This document shows positions 61,379 to 64,000 of a DNA stretch of 64,000 nt, one piece after another. The notes below the pieces were generated by a model, which did not search any database, was not told where the DNA came from, and worked only from the letters and a program-made list of their open reading frames with translations. Origin of the DNA: Rostratula benghalensis (taxonomy: Eukaryota; Chordata; Aves; Charadriiformes; Rostratulidae); assembly GCA_013399305.1 (NCBI GenBank), contig VXAI01000015.1, forward strand, positions 5,042,845 to 5,106,844, written 5' to 3'. Position numbers and translations under genes: made by a program. Position 1 is the first letter of the stretch; every line of letters begins with the position of its first letter.

Positions 61379-62979
61379 ATCTCTTAGTGTAACACACTCT
61401 TGGGTTGTTAAATCCTGATCTTTATCAGGTAATTGAATACATGTTAGTGCTGTAGATGACTGTTCCATCCAATAACTAAGCCATGTATAGACATGTATGC
61501 ACATACATATATATATATATGTGAGCGAGCTTTGGAGGGTAATTATTTGAGCTGCAGGGTCATCTGACCTTTTGAGACCTCATATTTGTGCATTGTGATT
61601 GGCATCTTTTTATTCTCTTCCTGTGCTCAGCTGTGCTTGGGCGTGTCAGAGGGACAGCCAGAAGGGTGCTGTGAAACCTGTTGGCATTGGTAAGGATGTG
61701 GAGCTGCCAGGAGGGGCACAGGGAGGCTTGGTGGAAATCAGCGCCCACAGGCTCCTCATGAGGACAAAAGGAGGAGGGTGCGCCTGTGCTAGCACAGAGG
61801 CAGCGCCAGGCATCTCCTGTTGGTGGGCAGCCTCAAGTGAAAACAGTATTGTCTGTGTGGGATTTAAAAGCTGTGTCAAAGCCCTCCTTCCCTGCAATGT
61901 ACTGTTCCATCTGCTGTTTAAGCAGAAAGTATTAGTGTAGGTGGGAAAGGAAGTTATGCACCTAGGAAAAGCTGTTATCCTGAGCTGGTTAGAAAAGCTC
62001 ATGTGACAACATGGGAGGCACACCTGCCTATTATACAACAGAGTTTTGTTCAGGAAAGGGGCAACAGAAACTGTGCTGGAAGAGAAGAAATGCAAAGAGC
62101 CAGCCTGGGTGCATCTTGGGTGGTGCAAAAAGCAGGATTTCCCCTGACCCTCTTAAACCTGCATCAGCTCATGCCAGAGCAGGATACAGGTAGAGAATCC
62201 ATCCATAAGCTAGGCTAGGCCCACTCCAGCTGAAGCCATTTCAATAGAAGCTGAGAGGCAAACTTCCTGTTCTGACAGCATTGCTAACCACTGACAAGGT
62301 GCCTTTTTTCAGGGGTTGAGGAGGGCATATAGCCAAAGGCATCCTACATTCCTTATGCTAAGTGCGAAGGTTGCCAAAATTAGTGCACATACACAGAGTG
62401 CACAATAAGCCATTTCCCGCTTGATATGCCAAGAAGGCTGAGGAATCTGTGAATTATGCTGTGAGAAGGAAGCACATACCCAGCATCTTGTCCGTCAAAG
62501 CAGAAAACACCTCCAAACTGCAGTGAGAAAGAACTAACATTGCAAGAACCAATGTTTAAAACCAGCAGCAGAACCTTGCAAATAAAATTCTGAGCTCGTG
62601 TAGACAGCTCCTAACTTCCTGCCAAAAGTGAAAAAGCAGCGTACGCAAGAGTGTAATCAAGCTCTTCAAATCTACTGTGCAAGTGCCTCTGCAGTGGCTC
62701 TTTCTGCAAGAAAGCTGAAGTTCTGAGTGCTGTCTTGAGGGAGACATTTCACACTGGTTCTGTAGGTACCGCAGGAAAATTGCTTCAGCCATAGCAGCAT
62801 CACATGGCTCTTTATTCCATCTTGCAGAGGTAATAACCATTAGCTGAATAATTTAGGCTGAAACATTTTGCCCCATAAAATGTTTTTCCGTTGACAAACA
62901 GTTATTCCTATCATCCACAGTAACCATTTTAAAAACCAGCAGGATGAAGCTGAGTTTTGCACTTAACACTTTCATCCAA

Positions 62980-62982
<3 letters not shown>
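61379..62982. other. Unique non-coding DNA
   Basis: Contains an (AT)7 run at 61507-61520. 61600-61830 is richer in G and C than its surroundings and explains the longest open frame of the window (160 codons, minus strand, 61646-62128), which has no recognisable domain and overlaps plus-strand frames. Confidence 0.6.
61507..61520. repeat. (AT)7 microsatellite
   Basis: Seven AT units in a larger alternating purine-pyrimidine stretch (61489-61523). Confidence 0.9.

Positions 62983-63013
<31 letters not shown>
62983..63013 (-). repeat. Poly(T), 31 bp; possible retrocopy tail
   Basis: Thirty-one T residues. On the minus strand this is an A31 run directly preceded by GAATAAATTGGGCCTTCTAC, so an AATAAA hexamer lies about 14 bases before the A run, the normal distance for a cleavage and polyadenylation site. 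That suggests the 3' end of a reverse-transcribed mRNA whose body would extend to higher coordinates. No coding remnant was recognised there, and no target-site duplication found. Confidence 0.8.
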
Positions 63014-63014
<1 letters not shown>

Positions 63015-64000
63015 TAGAAGGCCCAATTTATTCATACTGTGTGTGGTGTTTTAGTGTGGTGATATTTGGAGCCAGGATTTGAGAAACAGTTTGATCCATT
63101 GGCAAGAAAAAGGAGAGGAGATGTGCTATTTACTTTTCAAGCAACTGGCCCACAGTTTTAGCAATGAGTGAAAGAAAGGGAGTTGATTTCTTACAAAAAA
63201 TCTGTTACATTTTTAGGTATTTTTTTCTGTGAATCTGGATGGGAAGCTCACACACATAGAAGAGAATTAGGACATGCGTCTCTTCTCACTCGTGCAGGTG
63301 GTCAGCTGGTCAGCAAGTTTCTTTGTGATAACAGTGTTATACTTTTAGAAAAAATAATGGAAGATCCAGGTTCGTTGTGTCTGAAGAGGGCTACATTTGC
63401 AGGATGTGAGACAAAAGAGGTTCAATGGTCATCACTCTGCTCAAGTAAAATCCCCTGCCCAAAGAGCAGGTGAGAGATGTAAGCAGTTATGTAAAGTATT
63501 ACGGAAAAATGATCAGGTTCTGCACTAATGTATGATGTGGGTAAATGCAGTTCTAATGGAAAACAACCCAAGACCTCCTGTAATAAAAAGTCTTGTTTTG
63601 TTCTATGCTTGACCCTACCTCATTGTGTTCACTTACTTAAACAGGCTTTCTTGAATTGCAGACCAGAGCATGTGGACTCTCTGCCCTTTATGTGGTGCTA
63701 CAGCCTGCTGTAATAATGGGGCTTGTCTTTGGTCACCCAGATAGGACGAGACATAATGATTAACAACATCTGTTGTTTCTTGGCTCTGCTTGTCTTTAAA
63801 CTGATGACTCTGTGTACCCACCCCACAGCTTTTGGCATGGGATCCACATCAGGTTATGACCTGAAACAAGACTTAGTATTATCCTGGGTGTAAATAAGAG
63901 CAGCATGTATTCCTGGGGCTCAATAGTAAATATTACACTACGTGGCTTTGTTTTTAGCTTAAGTGATACATTGCTGGAGATATATTTCCATTTTCTCTTG
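63014..64000. other. Non-coding DNA, possible retrocopy body
   Basis: If the adjoining poly(T) is a retrocopy tail, at least the first few hundred bases here would be the reversed 3' untranslated part of the source mRNA. Frames of 62-101 codons show no similarity I recognise. Nothing else was seen. Confidence 0.5.

Noticed and set aside
61646..62128. Longest open frame (160 codons, minus strand) as a gene
   Set aside because: No family resemblance and no convincing splice or promoter context. It overlaps plus-strand frames and lies in a locally GC-richer stretch where stops are rarer.
1..64000. tRNA, rRNA, CRISPR array, operon or other bacterial-type system
   Set aside because: No tRNA-like B box with matching arms was noticed, no regularly spaced repeats, and no coding density. 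The window is vertebrate non-coding DNA.

Overview
This window looks like non-coding nuclear DNA from a bird. I find no protein-coding gene, exon, tRNA, rRNA or CRISPR array that I can support. The sequence is mostly AT-rich on both strands. The longest open frame is 160 codons, the frames are scattered evenly over all phases, and none resembles a protein family I know. The avian call rests on repeats: several 3'-end fragments of CR1 LINEs with the bird-type terminus, and two endogenous-retrovirus LTR fragments of families I remember as common in non-galliform birds (Neoaves). The window is therefore most likely a gene desert or the inside of a very long intron in a neoavian genome. Species and locus cannot be told from the sequence.

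Layout. 1-6.8 kb is unique DNA with one MIR-like SINE relic (2.79 kb). 6.8-7.3 kb is an ancient minus-strand CR1 relic. 7.3-19.7 kb is unique DNA with further SINE/L2-like relics (9.8, 12.8, 18.7, 19.4 kb) and stretches that look conserved (8.8 and 10.0 kb). 19.75-20.3 kb is a GC-rich ERV LTR fragment. 20.3-29.6 kb is unique with a MIR relic (24.55 kb) and a 16-bp perfect hairpin (28.35 kb). 29.6-29.94 kb is a CR1 3' end, followed by an almost perfect 127-bp direct repeat (30.3 and 31.2 kb). 35.9-36.8 kb is a decayed CR1 that still carries reverse-transcriptase-region homology and its 3' terminus. 39.56 kb is a short CR1 end. 42.3-43.9 kb has two MIR relics. 46.5-46.9 kb is a second ERV LTR on the minus strand. 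48.69 kb is a 19-base assembly gap. 48.97-49.17 kb has a small CR1 piece beside a cluster of TTCTAGAA palindromes. 51.47 kb is a MIR relic, 53.76-54.09 kb a well-preserved CR1, 58.47-59.05 kb an older CR1 and 61.32 kb a CR1 terminus. 62.98-63.03 kb is a 31-base poly(T) next to a minus-strand AATAAA, which looks like the tail of a retrocopied transcript.

No genes work together here. The content is a history of retroelement insertions of different ages in otherwise unique DNA, plus a few local duplications and possible regulatory elements. Repeat identities come from remembered consensus sequences, not from a database search, so family names are kept general. I found no previously undescribed biological system. 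The items most worth checking are the 127-bp duplication, the poly(A)-tailed retrocopy signature, the heat-shock-element-like cluster and the 28.3-kb hairpin.
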